From positions 1-64,000 of the forward strand of contig QZKP01000072.1 of assembly GCA_003605055.1 (NCBI GenBank): a stretch of 64,000 nt of DNA, in the 5' to 3' direction. The stretch is from Desulfarculus sp. (GTDB lineage: Bacteria > Desulfobacterota > Desulfarculia > Desulfarculales > Desulfarculaceae). The position numbers and the translations under genes were made by a program. Positions 24,933 through 33,399 of this stretch are shown piece by piece. The notes beneath the pieces were generated by a model that saw nothing but the letters and a program-made list of their open reading frames with translations, did no database searches and was not told the origin of the DNA. Each line of letters starts with the position of its first letter. Position 1 is the stretch's first letter.

Positions 24933-26292
24933 AAAGTTGTGTTTCGGATTAGGCGGCCTTCCGTTCTTCCCTGACACCATCCACGAATCTGATCCCTTCG
25001 ATTACCTCCGCCAAGCGTTGTGATCCGTCCAGGCGGCGCCATTTCTTCTGGGCGCTCAGGCAGAGCCTGAAAACCATGGTCAGGATGGTCTGCCTGGAGC
25101 AGCAGTTCTTGGTCCTGTAGGTCCGCTGGCGCACCGTGGCAAAGGTGGACTCGATGGGGTTGCTGGTCCGGATGTGCTTCCAATGCTCAGCCGGAAAATC
25201 ATAGAAGGCCAAGAGGTCCTCCCGGTCCTTGTCCAGGCAGCCGGCGGCCTTGGGGTATTTGGCACCGTAGGCATCCAGGAAAAAATCAAAGGCCCTCTCG
25301 GCTTCGGCCCTGGTCTCGGCCATCCATATCTGGTGGAGGTGAGCCTTGGCTCTTTCCTGCGTTCCCTTGGGCAGCTTGTTGAGCACGTTGGCTGTCTTGT
25401 GCACCCAGCAGCGTTGGCGGCGGACATTGGAATATACCTGGGGCAGGGCCTTCCAGAATCCCAAGGCGCCGTCACCTACTGCCAGCTTGGGAGAAATCAC
25501 CACGCCCCGGCGTTTGAGGTCTAAAAGAAGTTCCTTCCAGGACTGCTCACTCTCCCGGTAGCCATCCCATAGGCCCACCAGCTCTTTCCTGCCCCGCTCA
25601 TCGGCCCCGATGATCACCAGGATGCATTGTTTGTCTTCTTCCAGGCGCACGTTGAAATAAACCCCGTCAGCCCAGAAGTACACATAACGTTTCTTGGAAA
25701 GATCCCGGCCCTGCCAGGCCCGAAGCTCATCTTTCCATATATCCTTGAGACGGCCGATGGTCGCAGGTGACAAGCCGGGAGCATCGGGATCCAGCAGCGC
25801 GGCCAGGGCCTCGCTGAAATCCCCGCTGGAAATCCCCTTGAGATACAGCCAGGGGATCAGCTCCTCCAGGCTCTTGGTGCGCCGAAGGTACGGGGGCAGT
25901 ATCTTGGAGGAGAAGCGAATCCGTCCACCGGCCCCACCGCCCGTATCGCGCACCCGGGGCATCTTAACCTTCACTGGCCCCATCCCGGTTTGAATCTCTC
26001 GCTGGGGCAAGTGCCCGTTGCGGACCAGGCGCTGAAGACCGGCCGAATTGCGGGCGTCGGCGTGGCCGGCCAAGAAAGCCTCGACCTCCGCCTCCACCGC
26101 CGTGGCCAACATCCGCTGCGCACCATCCCTGAGCAACAAGGTCAATTGATCCTCGAAACTCTGCCGTGACTTCTGTAGCTCGACTACGTTAACATTGCTC
26201 ATGGCGTATCCTCCGCTTCCTCTGGGAAGTTGGTGAGCCTCTTCAACTCACCAGGATACGCCGCCTTTTTTCAAACCCTCAAACACAACTTT
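24933..26292 (-). mobile_element. IS256-family insertion sequence
   Basis: An element of about 1.36 kb, the usual size for the family. It is bounded by inverted repeats AAAGTTGTGTTT (24933-24944) and AAACACAACTTT (26281-26292), with one transposase gene nearly filling it. No flanking direct repeat is visible, which suggests recombination or deletion after insertion. Confidence 0.85.
24949..26202 (-). CDS. IS256-family transposase
   Basis: 417 residues with the mutator-type DDE transposase fold: the first Asp in YFWADGVYFNVR, the second in LAVGDGALGFWKAL and the Glu in SNPIESTFATVRQRT. The region RRQRCWVHKTANVLNKLP matches the family signature. The gene appears intact and full length. Its ends lie just inside the element's inverted repeats, so the element may still be mobile. 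Confidence 0.92.
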   Translation of the reverse strand: MSNVNVVELQKSRQSFEDQLTLLLRDGAQRMLATAVEAEVEAFLAGHADARNSAGLQRLVRNGHLPQREIQTGMGPVKVKMPRVRDTGGGAGGRIRFSSKILPPYLRRTKSLEELIPWLYLKGISSGDFSEALAALLDPDAPGLSPATIGRLKDIWKDELRAWQGRDLSKKRYVYFWADGVYFNVRLEEDKQCILVIIGADERGRKELVGLWDGYRESEQSWKELLLDLKRRGVVISPKLAVGDGALGFWKALPQVYSNVRRQRCWVHKTANVLNKLPKGTQERAKAHLHQIWMAETRAEAERAFDFFLDAYGAKYPKAAGCLDKDREDLLAFYDFPAEHWKHIRTSNPIESTFATVRQRTYRTKNCCSRQTILTMVFRLCLSAQKKWRRLDGSQRLAEVIEGIRFVDGVREERKAA

Positions 26293-26293
26293 C

Positions 26294-26425
26294 GGTTATA
26301 GCCTGGGCAACATCTCCGAGGCCTTGACGTCCCCCCTGAACAAGGCCAAATCCTCACCTACTGGCCGGAACCATTTCGGGGTGACCTTCAAATCCCTGGG
26401 AGTTTCTACTGTCGACTGGCGCTAA
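26294..26425 (+). pseudogene. Orphan C-terminal reading frame next to the IS element
   Basis: Immediately outside the right inverted repeat the plus strand reads 43 open codons (GYSLGNISEALTSPLNK... ending FKSLGVSTVDWR-stop) with no start codon. It could be the 3' end of a gene brought here by the deletion that removed the rest of the DUF362 gene. I do not recognise the family. It may also be non-coding. Confidence 0.3.
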
Positions 26426-26440
26426 GACCGGGAGGTTTAC

Positions 26441-26545
26441 ACCGGCGCCCACGCCCAGGGCGTAGAGCACCACCTCCTTGAAGGTGTAGTCATAGGTCAC
26501 CGGCGGGTTCCAGCGGCCCACCACGCTCAGGTCCACCCCAGGCAT
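26441..26545 (-). pseudogene. Truncated MaoC-type enoyl-CoA hydratase (N-terminus only)
   Basis: GGGAGGAGAGAG precedes an ATG at 26545. The next 35 codons (MPGVDLSVVGRWNPPVTYDY... LYALGVGAG) match the N-terminus of hydratase-2/MaoC proteins. Similarity ends abruptly after VGAG and the frame continues into unrelated sequence to a stop at 26354. It is in line with the MBL and OYE genes, so a three-gene operon has lost its last member to the IS-associated rearrangement. Confidence 0.65.
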
Positions 26546-26568
26546 CTCTCTCCTCCCGCGGCCGGCGC

Positions 26569-27444
26569 TCAGCACAGCCGCCACAGCCCGTCCTCCACGC
26601 GCACCCGGCCCAGGGCGGCCAGGCGATGCAGGTGCTTTTCCACGTGTACCCGCTCGAAGAAGTCCTGCAGGCCGAAATCCTCGATATAGGTGCGGTAGAT
26701 CACCCCGCTGCGCCGGAAGTCGTTCAGGCGGCGGGGCCGCTGCAGGAAATCCAGCACCCGCTGGTCCCGCTGGTAGATGACCTGCTCGTAGGCCTCCAGG
26801 CGCTGGGCCACGTCGCCCATGAAGGGCCCGGCGTGGCCGGTGGCCGCGCGGGCCGCGCCCAGGGCCTTCAGGCGCCGGATGGAGGCGATGAAGTCCTCCA
26901 GGTCCGCGAAGTAGTGGCCGTAGTAGGGGCCGAAGCCGGTCAGGTCCACGTCCGCGCTGAACAGGAAGTTGTGCTGGGGCAGATAAAAGGCCAGGTGGCC
27001 CGGGGTGTGGCCCGGCGTGTGCAGGACTTCCAGGCTTAGGTCCCCCAGGTCCAGCACTTCTCCGTCGGCCAGGACCCGGCTGACCTGGTAGTCGAAGAGG
27101 CCCGGCACCGCGTCCAACAGCGCGCTGAGGTCCACCCCGCTATCGGCTATGCCCGTGGCCTGCAGATACCTCTCCCGGCTGCCCACGTAGGGCAGCTCGG
27201 CCGCGTGCGCCCAGATGGGCACGCCCCTCAGCTCGCGCTTGGTCAGGTGGTGGTCTATGTGGCTGTGGCTGAGCAGCAGCACGTCCACCCCCATCTGTTT
27301 GACCGGCCCCACCTGGCCCGCGCCCATGCCCGCGTCTATGAGCAGGCGCAGGTCGCGGCCCTTCAGGTACAGGCAGGCGCAGTAGGGGAAGCGCGAGGCG
27401 TTCTTGCCCGGCACATAGTACACGTTGGGGAAAAGCTCGATCAT
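26569..27444 (-). CDS. MBL-fold metallohydrolase
   Basis: 291 residues. The metal-binding motif SHSHIDHH near residue 60-67 is followed by further ligands in HTPGHTPGHLAFY and FSADVDLTGFGPYYGHY. This is a stand-alone glyoxalase-II-like member with a C-terminal helical/winged extension (VEKHLHRLAALGRVRVEDGLWRL). It should hydrolyse a thioester or ester. It lies 19 bases downstream of the OYE-family gene, and the pair plus the lost MaoC gene suggest acyl-CoA metabolism. Confidence 0.8.
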   Translation of the reverse strand: MIELFPNVYYVPGKNASRFPYCACLYLKGRDLRLLIDAGMGAGQVGPVKQMGVDVLLLSHSHIDHHLTKRELRGVPIWAHAAELPYVGSRERYLQATGIADSGVDLSALLDAVPGLFDYQVSRVLADGEVLDLGDLSLEVLHTPGHTPGHLAFYLPQHNFLFSADVDLTGFGPYYGHYFADLEDFIASIRRLKALGAARAATGHAGPFMGDVAQRLEAYEQVIYQRDQRVLDFLQRPRRLNDFRRSGVIYRTYIEDFGLQDFFERVHVEKHLHRLAALGRVRVEDGLWRLC

Positions 27445-27463
27445 GACGCGGCCGGCCGGACGC

Positions 27464-28588
27464 TCAGTCCGCCGCCTCCTTGTCCTTGACCTCCAGGGCG
27501 CAGGCCAGGGGCTTGTGTTCGCGCAGGCGCAGCAGGCAGCCGTTGCAGGACACGCAGCGCGGGTGGTAGTCGGGGTTGAGTCGCCAGCGGTTCACCAGGT
27601 CCGGCTCGCGGATCAGGGGCCGCGACAGGGAGACCAAGTCCGCCTCCCCCTTGGCCACCACCTCCTGCATCAGGCTCAGGCTGCGCAGCCCGCCCACCAT
27701 CATCACCGGCACGCTGACCCGCTTTTTCACCTGGCGGGTCCAGTCCCGGAAATAGGCCTCCTTGTCCGGGCGGTCTATGCCCCTGCGGAACTCGCTGTTC
27801 TTGAAGCCGGCTCCGCGCAGGCCCTGGCTCACCTCCAGGCAGTCGTAGCCCAGTCCGGCCAGGCGGGCGGCGGCCTCCAGGCCCTCGGCCAGGGTCAACC
27901 CGCCGGGCACGGCGTCGGCCACTCCCAGCTTGATCAACAGCGGGTAATCCGGGCCCACCTGCTCCCGGATGGCGCGGTAGATCTCCCGGTGCAGGCGCAG
28001 GCGGTTGTCCAGGGAGCCGCCCCAGCGGTCTTGGCGGCGATTGGTGTAGGGCGAAAGGAACTGGCTGGGCAGATAGGCGTGGGCTGCGTGCACCTGCACC
28101 GCGTCCACCCCCGCCTCCTGGCAGCGGCGGGCGGCCTGGCCGTAGGCGGCCACCGTCTGCTGTATCTCCTCCTCGCTCATGGCCCGGTGGGGGAAGTCGT
28201 ATATCTCGTCGCCGGGGATCAGCGAGGGCGCCGGAGCCGGCCCCTCGCCGGGCATGAAGCGCGAGCGCTCCCGGCCGGCGTGGAAGAGCTGCACGGCCAA
28301 CCGGCCGCCGTGGGCCTGCGCCGCCTGGGCCAGCCGGCGCAGGCCGGGGACCGCGCTGTCCTGGTGCAGGCCCATTTGCGGCCTCCACAGGCGGCCGGAC
28401 AGGTGCACGTAGCTGATGCCGCTGATGACCAACCCCACGCCCCCCGCGGCCAGGTCCACGAAGATCCTCTCCAGGGCCGCGGTCGCCTCGTCCTGCGGGC
28501 CGGCGGCGCCCTCGTTGGTGGCCGAGCGCACGAAGCGGTTGGCCAGCTCCATGGTCTTGATGGACACGGGGTCGAACAAAAGGCTCAC
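27464..28588 (-). CDS. NADH:flavin oxidoreductase (old yellow enzyme family)
   Basis: About 374 residues from the GTG at 28588 (MSLLFDPVSIKTMELANRF), which has AGGAG 7 bases upstream. The ATG-side extension to 28648 is not family-like. The FMN TIM barrel shows HAAHAYLPSQFLSPYTNRR with the family His and YTNRR motif. The C-terminus has CVSCNGC followed by another Cys 12 residues on, like the 4Fe-4S ligands of 2,4-dienoyl-CoA reductases. However, the protein stops there and lacks their C-terminal NAD(P)H/FAD domains. A partner flavoprotein may deliver electrons. Confidence 0.85.
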   Translation of the reverse strand: MSLLFDPVSIKTMELANRFVRSATNEGAAGPQDEATAALERIFVDLAAGGVGLVISGISYVHLSGRLWRPQMGLHQDSAVPGLRRLAQAAQAHGGRLAVQLFHAGRERSRFMPGEGPAPAPSLIPGDEIYDFPHRAMSEEEIQQTVAAYGQAARRCQEAGVDAVQVHAAHAYLPSQFLSPYTNRRQDRWGGSLDNRLRLHREIYRAIREQVGPDYPLLIKLGVADAVPGGLTLAEGLEAAARLAGLGYDCLEVSQGLRGAGFKNSEFRRGIDRPDKEAYFRDWTRQVKKRVSVPVMMVGGLRSLSLMQEVVAKGEADLVSLSRPLIREPDLVNRWRLNPDYHPRCVSCNGCLLRLREHKPLACALEVKDKEAAD

Positions 28589-28787
28589 CGCAATACTCCT
28601 GTCGTGCTCTTGGCGGGCGCCTGGCCGGGGCAAGGGGCGGAAAAGCACCTGCCATGCTACTGTGGGTTGCCGGGAGGGTCAAGAAAATCCCCCGGGCGGC
28701 AAAGACGTTGCCCCGCCGGCGCCCGGCCCGTAGAATGACCACAGACAAGCGCGTGACCGGCGCTATCGCCACGCGAGGAGGCCTGCC

Positions 28788-29483
28788 ATGACCCGCCCTA
28801 AGATCGCCTGCATTCTGGTGGCCCTGCTGACCCTGACCCTGGCCGCGGGCCCGGCCCTGGCCGCCGGCAAGGCCGAGGCCGAGCTGGAGGTCCTGGCCGC
28901 GGCGGTGGTGCTGGACAAGATGATGCAGCAGGGCGACAAGTCCGTGCCCCAGGACCTGCTGAAGCGCTGCCGGGCGGTGGCCATCTTCCCGGGGGTGATC
29001 AAGGCCGGATTCATCATCGGCGGCCAGGGCGGCAGCGGGGTGGTGCTGGCCCGCCGCAACGACGGCTCCTGGAGCCCGCCGGCCTTCTTCAACCTGGCCG
29101 GGGCCAGCCTGGGGCTGCAGATCGGGGCCCAGTCCACGGACCTGATGCTCTTGATCATGACCCGGCAGGGCCTGGACGGCCTGCTCAAGAACCAGGTGCA
29201 GTTGGGCGCCGACGCCTCGGTGGCCCTGGGGCCCGTGGGGCGGCGGGTCCTGGCCGGCACCACCGGCGGGGGCGCGGCCTCGGACGTGTACGCCTACTCC
29301 ATGAGCAAGGGGCTGTTCATGGGCGTCTCCCTGGACGGGGCCGGTCTGGAGTACGACCCGGAGACCACCGGAAGCTATTACGGCTTCGCGGAGACGGTGC
29401 GGGGCATCCTGCTGGAGGACAAGGCCCGGCAGCAGTCCTCCTCCCGCCAGTTGATCAAGCTGCTCAACAAGTACTCCCGCTGA
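28788..29483 (+). CDS. Exported SYLF/Ysc84-domain protein
   Basis: 231 residues with a signal peptide (to about residue 26, ALAAG) followed by the SYLF lipid-binding domain: CRAVAIFPGVIKAGFIIGGQGGSGV, then a Gly-rich region ending in SYYG. SYLF domains bind phospholipids in eukaryotes. Bacterial members are periplasmic or outer-membrane associated with unclear roles. An AGGAGG lies before the ATG. It is divergent from the OYE gene. Confidence 0.82.
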   Translation: MTRPKIACILVALLTLTLAAGPALAAGKAEAELEVLAAAVVLDKMMQQGDKSVPQDLLKRCRAVAIFPGVIKAGFIIGGQGGSGVVLARRNDGSWSPPAFFNLAGASLGLQIGAQSTDLMLLIMTRQGLDGLLKNQVQLGADASVALGPVGRRVLAGTTGGGAASDVYAYSMSKGLFMGVSLDGAGLEYDPETTGSYYGFAETVRGILLEDKARQQSSSRQLIKLLNKYSR

Positions 29484-29538
29484 AGCATGCCCAGCGCCCC
29501 GGGGCCCGGGTAAGAAGCATTGCCGCGCCGGCCCTCCC

Positions 29539-29567
29539 TTGACAAGCCCCCCGGTCTCTGCACAAAT
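29539..29567 (+). promoter_or_regulatory. Sigma70-type promoter before ndk
   Basis: TTGACA at 29539-29544, a 17-base spacer, then ACAAAT at 29562-29567, about 70 bases before the ndk GTG. It probably drives ndk, thiL and the lytic transglycosylase gene together. Confidence 0.5.
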
Positions 29568-29639
29568 TGGTGTTTGATCCGCCCCGGCGCCGGGCCGGCG
29601 GCGTCCGTTGTCCCCAACATTACAGCGAGGTAAAGAGAC

Positions 29640-30101
29640 GTGGAGCGAACCCTGATCCTGATCAAGCCCGACGCCCTGACCCGCGGCCTGGCCGGCACCG
29701 TGCTGGCCCGCTTCGAGCAAAAGGGGCTGAAGATAGCCGGCATCAAGATGATCCAACTGGACGACGCCCTGCTCCGAGAGCACTATTCCCACCTGGCGGC
29801 CAAGCCCTTCTTCCCCACCATCTGCGAGTTCATGAGCCGCACGCCGGTCATCGCTCTGTGCCTGGAGGGGCTGGAGGCGGTGGAGGTCTGCCGCCGCCTG
29901 TGCGGAGTGACCAACTCCCGCCAGGCCGCGCCGGGCACCATCCGCGGCGACCTGGGCATGTCCATGCAGGCCAACTTGGTCCACGCCAGCGATTCTCCGG
30001 AAACCGCTCAGGCCGAGGTGGCCCGCTTTTTCAAGCCCCAGGAGCTGTTCGACTACCAGCCAGCGCTGATCAGCTACCAGTACGCCTCGGACGAAAGGTA
30101 G
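29640..30101 (+). CDS. ndk: Nucleoside-diphosphate kinase
   Basis: 153 residues with the NDK signature and active-site His in NLVHASDS, plus the N-terminal TLILIKPDAL and the APGTIRGDLG segment. It transfers the gamma phosphate from ATP to other nucleoside diphosphates. It starts at a GTG with GCGAGG upstream. It is slightly longer than typical because of a short C-terminal extension (QPALISYQYASDER). It leads a three-gene unit with thiL and a lytic transglycosylase. Confidence 0.95.
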   Translation: MERTLILIKPDALTRGLAGTVLARFEQKGLKIAGIKMIQLDDALLREHYSHLAAKPFFPTICEFMSRTPVIALCLEGLEAVEVCRRLCGVTNSRQAAPGTIRGDLGMSMQANLVHASDSPETAQAEVARFFKPQELFDYQPALISYQYASDER

Positions 30102-30113
30102 GCACCAGCGTCC

Positions 30114-31139
30114 ATGCCCGGCCAGCCCCCGCCGCCCGCCCCCTATCTCAGCGAGGAGGAGGTGGTGCGGCTGATCCAGTCCCTGGCCGGCAAGGCCGAG
30201 GGCGAGCTGATCGTGGGCATCGGCGACGACGCGGCGGTGCTGGCCAGCCAGGCCCGCAACTTGGTGGTGACCACGGACCTGTTGGTGGAGGGGGTGCACT
30301 TCGACCTGGGGTTGATTAGCCCCTATGACCTGGGCGGCCGGGCCATGGCCGCCAACCTCAGCGACCTGGCGGCCATGGGCGCCCAGCCCAGCTGGGGTTT
30401 CCTTTCCCTGGGCCTGCCGCCCAGGCCCCAGGCCAGCTTCGTGGAGGAGCTGGTGCGGGGGCTGGTGGAGTTCGGCCGGCGCTACGGCCTGAGCCTGGCC
30501 GGCGGCGACACGGTGCGCGCGCCCCAGGTCTTGATCAACCTCTGCCTGATCGGCCAGGCCGACCCGGTCAAGCCGGTGCTGCGCTCCGGCGGCCGGGCCG
30601 GCGACGCGGTCTGCGTAAGCGGCCGCCTGGGCCGCTCGGCCGCGGGCCTGGCCTGGCTCAAGGGCGGCGGCGACCCCGCGGCCCCGGAGGCCGCGGCCGC
30701 GGTGGAAGCCCACCTGCGCCCGCGGCCCCGGGTGGCCGCGGGCCGGGCCCTGGCCGAGTCGGGCCGGGTGCACGCCATGATGGACCTCTCCGACGGCCTG
30801 GCCACGGACCTCTACCGTCTGTGCCGGGCCAGCGGCCTGGGGGCCCGGGTGCAGGCCCAGCGCCTGCCCCTGGACGGGGCCACCCGCCGCCTGGCCGCCA
30901 AGCTGGGGGCCGACCCCCTGGACTGGGCCCTCAGGGGCGGCGAGGACTTCGAGCTGTTGTTCACCTGCGACCCCGGCGACCTGGAGCTGCTCAGCCAACT
31001 CCTGGCCGAGGCCGAGCCGGGCCTGGAGACGGCCCGGGTGGGCAGCCTGGTGCGCGAGCCCGGGGTGCGCCTGGAGGACGGGGAGCGGGTGGCGGAGATA
31101 GGCCTGAGCGGTTACGACCATTTTCGGGAGGAGGCCTGA
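30114..31139 (+). CDS. thiL: Thiamine-monophosphate kinase
   Basis: 341 residues of the AIR-synthase-like superfamily: IVGIGDDAAVL near the N-terminus, LSDLAAMGAQP, the Gly-rich GLSLAGGDTVRAP and MDLSDGLATDL. The final LRGGEDFELLF is diagnostic for ThiL. It phosphorylates thiamine monophosphate to the pyrophosphate cofactor. Its TGA overlaps the next ATG by one base. Confidence 0.93.
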   Translation: MPGQPPPPAPYLSEEEVVRLIQSLAGKAEGELIVGIGDDAAVLASQARNLVVTTDLLVEGVHFDLGLISPYDLGGRAMAANLSDLAAMGAQPSWGFLSLGLPPRPQASFVEELVRGLVEFGRRYGLSLAGGDTVRAPQVLINLCLIGQADPVKPVLRSGGRAGDAVCVSGRLGRSAAGLAWLKGGGDPAAPEAAAAVEAHLRPRPRVAAGRALAESGRVHAMMDLSDGLATDLYRLCRASGLGARVQAQRLPLDGATRRLAAKLGADPLDWALRGGEDFELLFTCDPGDLELLSQLLAEAEPGLETARVGSLVREPGVRLEDGERVAEIGLSGYDHFREEA

Positions 31140-32284
31140 TGCGCGTCCTGTGGTTGCTGGTCCTGGCCGGCGCCATGCTGGTGGGCCTGGCCGCCGAAGG
31201 CCTCGCCGCGCCGGCGGCAAAGTCAGCTACGCCGGCGGCGCCGCCTGCCGCTGCCCAAACCGCCGCATCGCCGGCCGCTACGCCTGCCGCCCCGCCCCAG
31301 TATCTGGTGCCGCGAGTGCCCAAGCAGCTCACCCTCTGCGGGGCCGCCGTGCCCTTGGAGCTGCCCCTGGTGGCCGAGCAACTTGACCGGGAGCTGGTGA
31401 TCTCGGTGCACGACCCGGCCCGAGTGATCATGTGGCTCAAGCGGGCCGGGCGCTACTTCCCCTACATCAGCCAGCGCCTAAAAGAGGCCGGCCTGCCCCA
31501 GGACCTGAAGTACCTGGCCGTGGCCGAAAGCTCGCTCATCCACTACATCCGCTCCGTGGCCGGCGCGGTGGGCCCCTGGCAGTTCATGGCCGCCACCGGC
31601 CGGCGCTACGGCCTGCGCGTCGACCACTGGTTCGACGACCGGCGCAGCCTGCCCAAGTCCACTCAGGCCGCCCTGGCCTACCTGAAGGACCTGCAAAAGG
31701 AGTTCGGCTCCTGGCCCCTGGCCATGGCCGCCTACAACTGCGGGGAAAAGCGGGTGCGCCAGGAGCTCAAGGAGCAGGCGGTAAAGGACTACTTCAACTT
31801 GGCCCTGCCCAATGAGACCCAGCGCTACGTCTACCGCATCCTGGCGGTTAAGATCATCCTGAGCGACCCCAAGCGCTTCGGCTTCGACATGCCGCCGGAC
31901 AGCCTGTGGCGGCCCCTGCCCAGCGAGAAGGCCAGCCTGGAGCTCAAGCGGCCCCTGCACCTGACCGTGCTGGCCCAGGCCGCGGGCACCACCTTCCGCG
32001 GCCTCAAGGAACTCAACCCCGAGTTGCGCGAACGCCACCTGCCCCGGGGCAAGCACCAGATAATGGTGCCGCCGGGCCAGGCCGCAGGGCTGGCCGCCCG
32101 CCTGGGCAAGGCCGGCCCCGGCCCCCGCCCGGCAGGGGAGGTGTACGTGGTGCAGCGCGGCGACAACCTATCGGGCATCGCCCTCCGCCACGGCATAAGC
32201 CTCAAGGATCTGCGCCAGGCCAACCGCCTGTCACGCGACCGGCTCCTCCAGCCGGGCGAACGCCTGATTATTCCGGAGAAATAG
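31139..32284 (+). CDS. LysM-containing lytic transglycosylase (MltD-like)
   Basis: 381 residues from the ATG overlapping the thiL stop. The track start at 30821 is inside thiL. Order: signal peptide, an Ala/Pro-rich linker, an SLT domain with the catalytic Glu in YLAVAESSLI, then GAVGPWQFMAATGRRYGL and MAAYNCGEKRV, and a C-terminal LysM (YVVQRGDNLSGIALRHGI). It cleaves peptidoglycan to 1,6-anhydro products. A second, larger enzyme of this type lies at 57576. Confidence 0.88.
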   Translation: MRVLWLLVLAGAMLVGLAAEGLAAPAAKSATPAAPPAAAQTAASPAATPAAPPQYLVPRVPKQLTLCGAAVPLELPLVAEQLDRELVISVHDPARVIMWLKRAGRYFPYISQRLKEAGLPQDLKYLAVAESSLIHYIRSVAGAVGPWQFMAATGRRYGLRVDHWFDDRRSLPKSTQAALAYLKDLQKEFGSWPLAMAAYNCGEKRVRQELKEQAVKDYFNLALPNETQRYVYRILAVKIILSDPKRFGFDMPPDSLWRPLPSEKASLELKRPLHLTVLAQAAGTTFRGLKELNPELRERHLPRGKHQIMVPPGQAAGLAARLGKAGPGPRPAGEVYVVQRGDNLSGIALRHGISLKDLRQANRLSRDRLLQPGERLIIPEK

Positions 32285-32427
32285 CCTGCGGGGCCCCGGG
32301 GGCAGGTCCGGGGCCATGCGCCGCAGACAGGTCGTATAATGCGGCGGCGGGAGAACCGCCGCCGCACCCCCCCCCTCCCCTAAGAGGTCCGCGTTTCGTG
32401 GCGGACCCGGCAACACCTGAAAATTCT

Positions 32428-32520
32428 ATGCCCCCAAAAAATTATGTTCCCAAAAAACAACGGGATTGGCTGCGCGATCAAGGCGAGATAATCAGACCCG
32501 GCCCAATTAAGAATGATTGA
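32428..32520 (+). CDS. Possible 30-codon small protein
   Basis: An ATG opens MPPKNYVPKKQRDWLRDQGE and stops at 32520. It is Lys/Pro-rich and less GC-rich than its surroundings, with no clear ribosome site. It could be a real small basic protein or chance. It is listed because the region between the transglycosylase and the HAD gene is otherwise empty. Confidence 0.25.
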   Translation: MPPKNYVPKKQRDWLRDQGEIIRPGPIKND

Positions 32521-32545
32521 TGATATAAAAACGTCCCCAGGCGTG

Positions 32546-33193
32546 TCAAGCGCTGAGTAGCGGTATCAACTGATCCAGGCGGGTGACGAAGCCTTGCACG
32601 CCGGCGATGGCCGGGAAGCGGTCGTGGCCGCGGGGGGCCATGATCCAGGTGGGGATGCCCGCGCCAATGGCCGAGATGGCCCCGTTGGGCGCGTCTTCCA
32701 CCGCGATGACCTCCTCCGGGGGCAGGCCCGATAGATTCAGAGCCTTAACAAAGGGTTCAGGGTCGGGCTTGCCCCGGGTGATGTCGTCAGCGGCCACCAG
32801 GCCCTGGATTAAATCCTGCAGGCCCCGGTGGCTCAAAAACCCCTCGGCCACCGAGCGGCGGGTGGAGGTGACCACCACCGTGAACACGCCCTTGGCCTGG
32901 GCCACAGTGAGCAGCTCCCGGCCCCCGGGCATCACCCCGGCCTGCTCCCAATAGGTCTCCTCCACCAGGGCGTAGTAGCCCTCCACCAGGTCCTGCAAGG
33001 ACTCCTTGAGGCCGTGGCGCTCTTTGATGACCTGCATGATGTCATGGGAGGTGCGGCCGGCGAACTCGCGGAAGTCGCCCTTGAGCTGGTTTATCCCGTG
33101 CTGGGCCATGAACTGGATGGTAGCCGCGCGCAACACCCGCATGCTGTCGGCCAGGGTGCCGTCCAGGTCCAAAAACAGCCCTCTCGTCCTCAT
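32546..33193 (-). CDS. HAD-family phosphatase (beta-phosphoglucomutase/phosphoglycolate phosphatase-like)
   Basis: 215 residues with HAD motif I (LFLDLDGTLADS), motif II Thr/Ser (VVVTSTRRS), motif III Lys in RGKPDPEPF and motif IV AVEDAPNG, and a helical cap between motifs I and II. It hydrolyses a small phosphorylated metabolite. The substrate is unknown. The ATG at 33193 is preferred over the TTG at 33202. It is divergent from the tol operon. Confidence 0.85.
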   Translation of the reverse strand: MRTRGLFLDLDGTLADSMRVLRAATIQFMAQHGINQLKGDFREFAGRTSHDIMQVIKERHGLKESLQDLVEGYYALVEETYWEQAGVMPGGRELLTVAQAKGVFTVVVTSTRRSVAEGFLSHRGLQDLIQGLVAADDITRGKPDPEPFVKALNLSGLPPEEVIAVEDAPNGAISAIGAGIPTWIMAPRGHDRFPAIAGVQGFVTRLDQLIPLLSA

Positions 33194-33344
33194 TCCCCGC
33201 AAAAAACCTACCTTTTTTTAAAATCAGGGCCTCAGCCCTGGCAGGAAACACAAGGTTGCAGTATAAACCATGCCAGGGTCCGCGGCCACCCGAGTTAGAG
33301 GGGCTAAATTCCCAAAAAGTGACCGAATTTTCACCCTCGCCGCC

Positions 33345-33373
33345 TTGACTTATCCGGCCACCAAAGCTATCAT
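33345..33373 (+). promoter_or_regulatory. Sigma70-type promoter of the tol-pal operon
   Basis: TTGACT at 33345-33350, a 17-base spacer and TATCAT at 33368-33373. Transcription would begin near 33380, which makes the tolQ start at 33400 more plausible than the ATG at 33385. Confidence 0.65.
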
Positions 33374-33399
33374 GCCCCAATATAATGGATAGCGGGACG

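Noticed and set aside
27441-31220. 1259-codon open frame on the minus strand
   Set aside because: It runs antisense to SYLF, ndk and thiL and through the OYE gene in another frame. It is Gly/Pro/Arg/Ala-rich without family motifs, a high-GC shadow.
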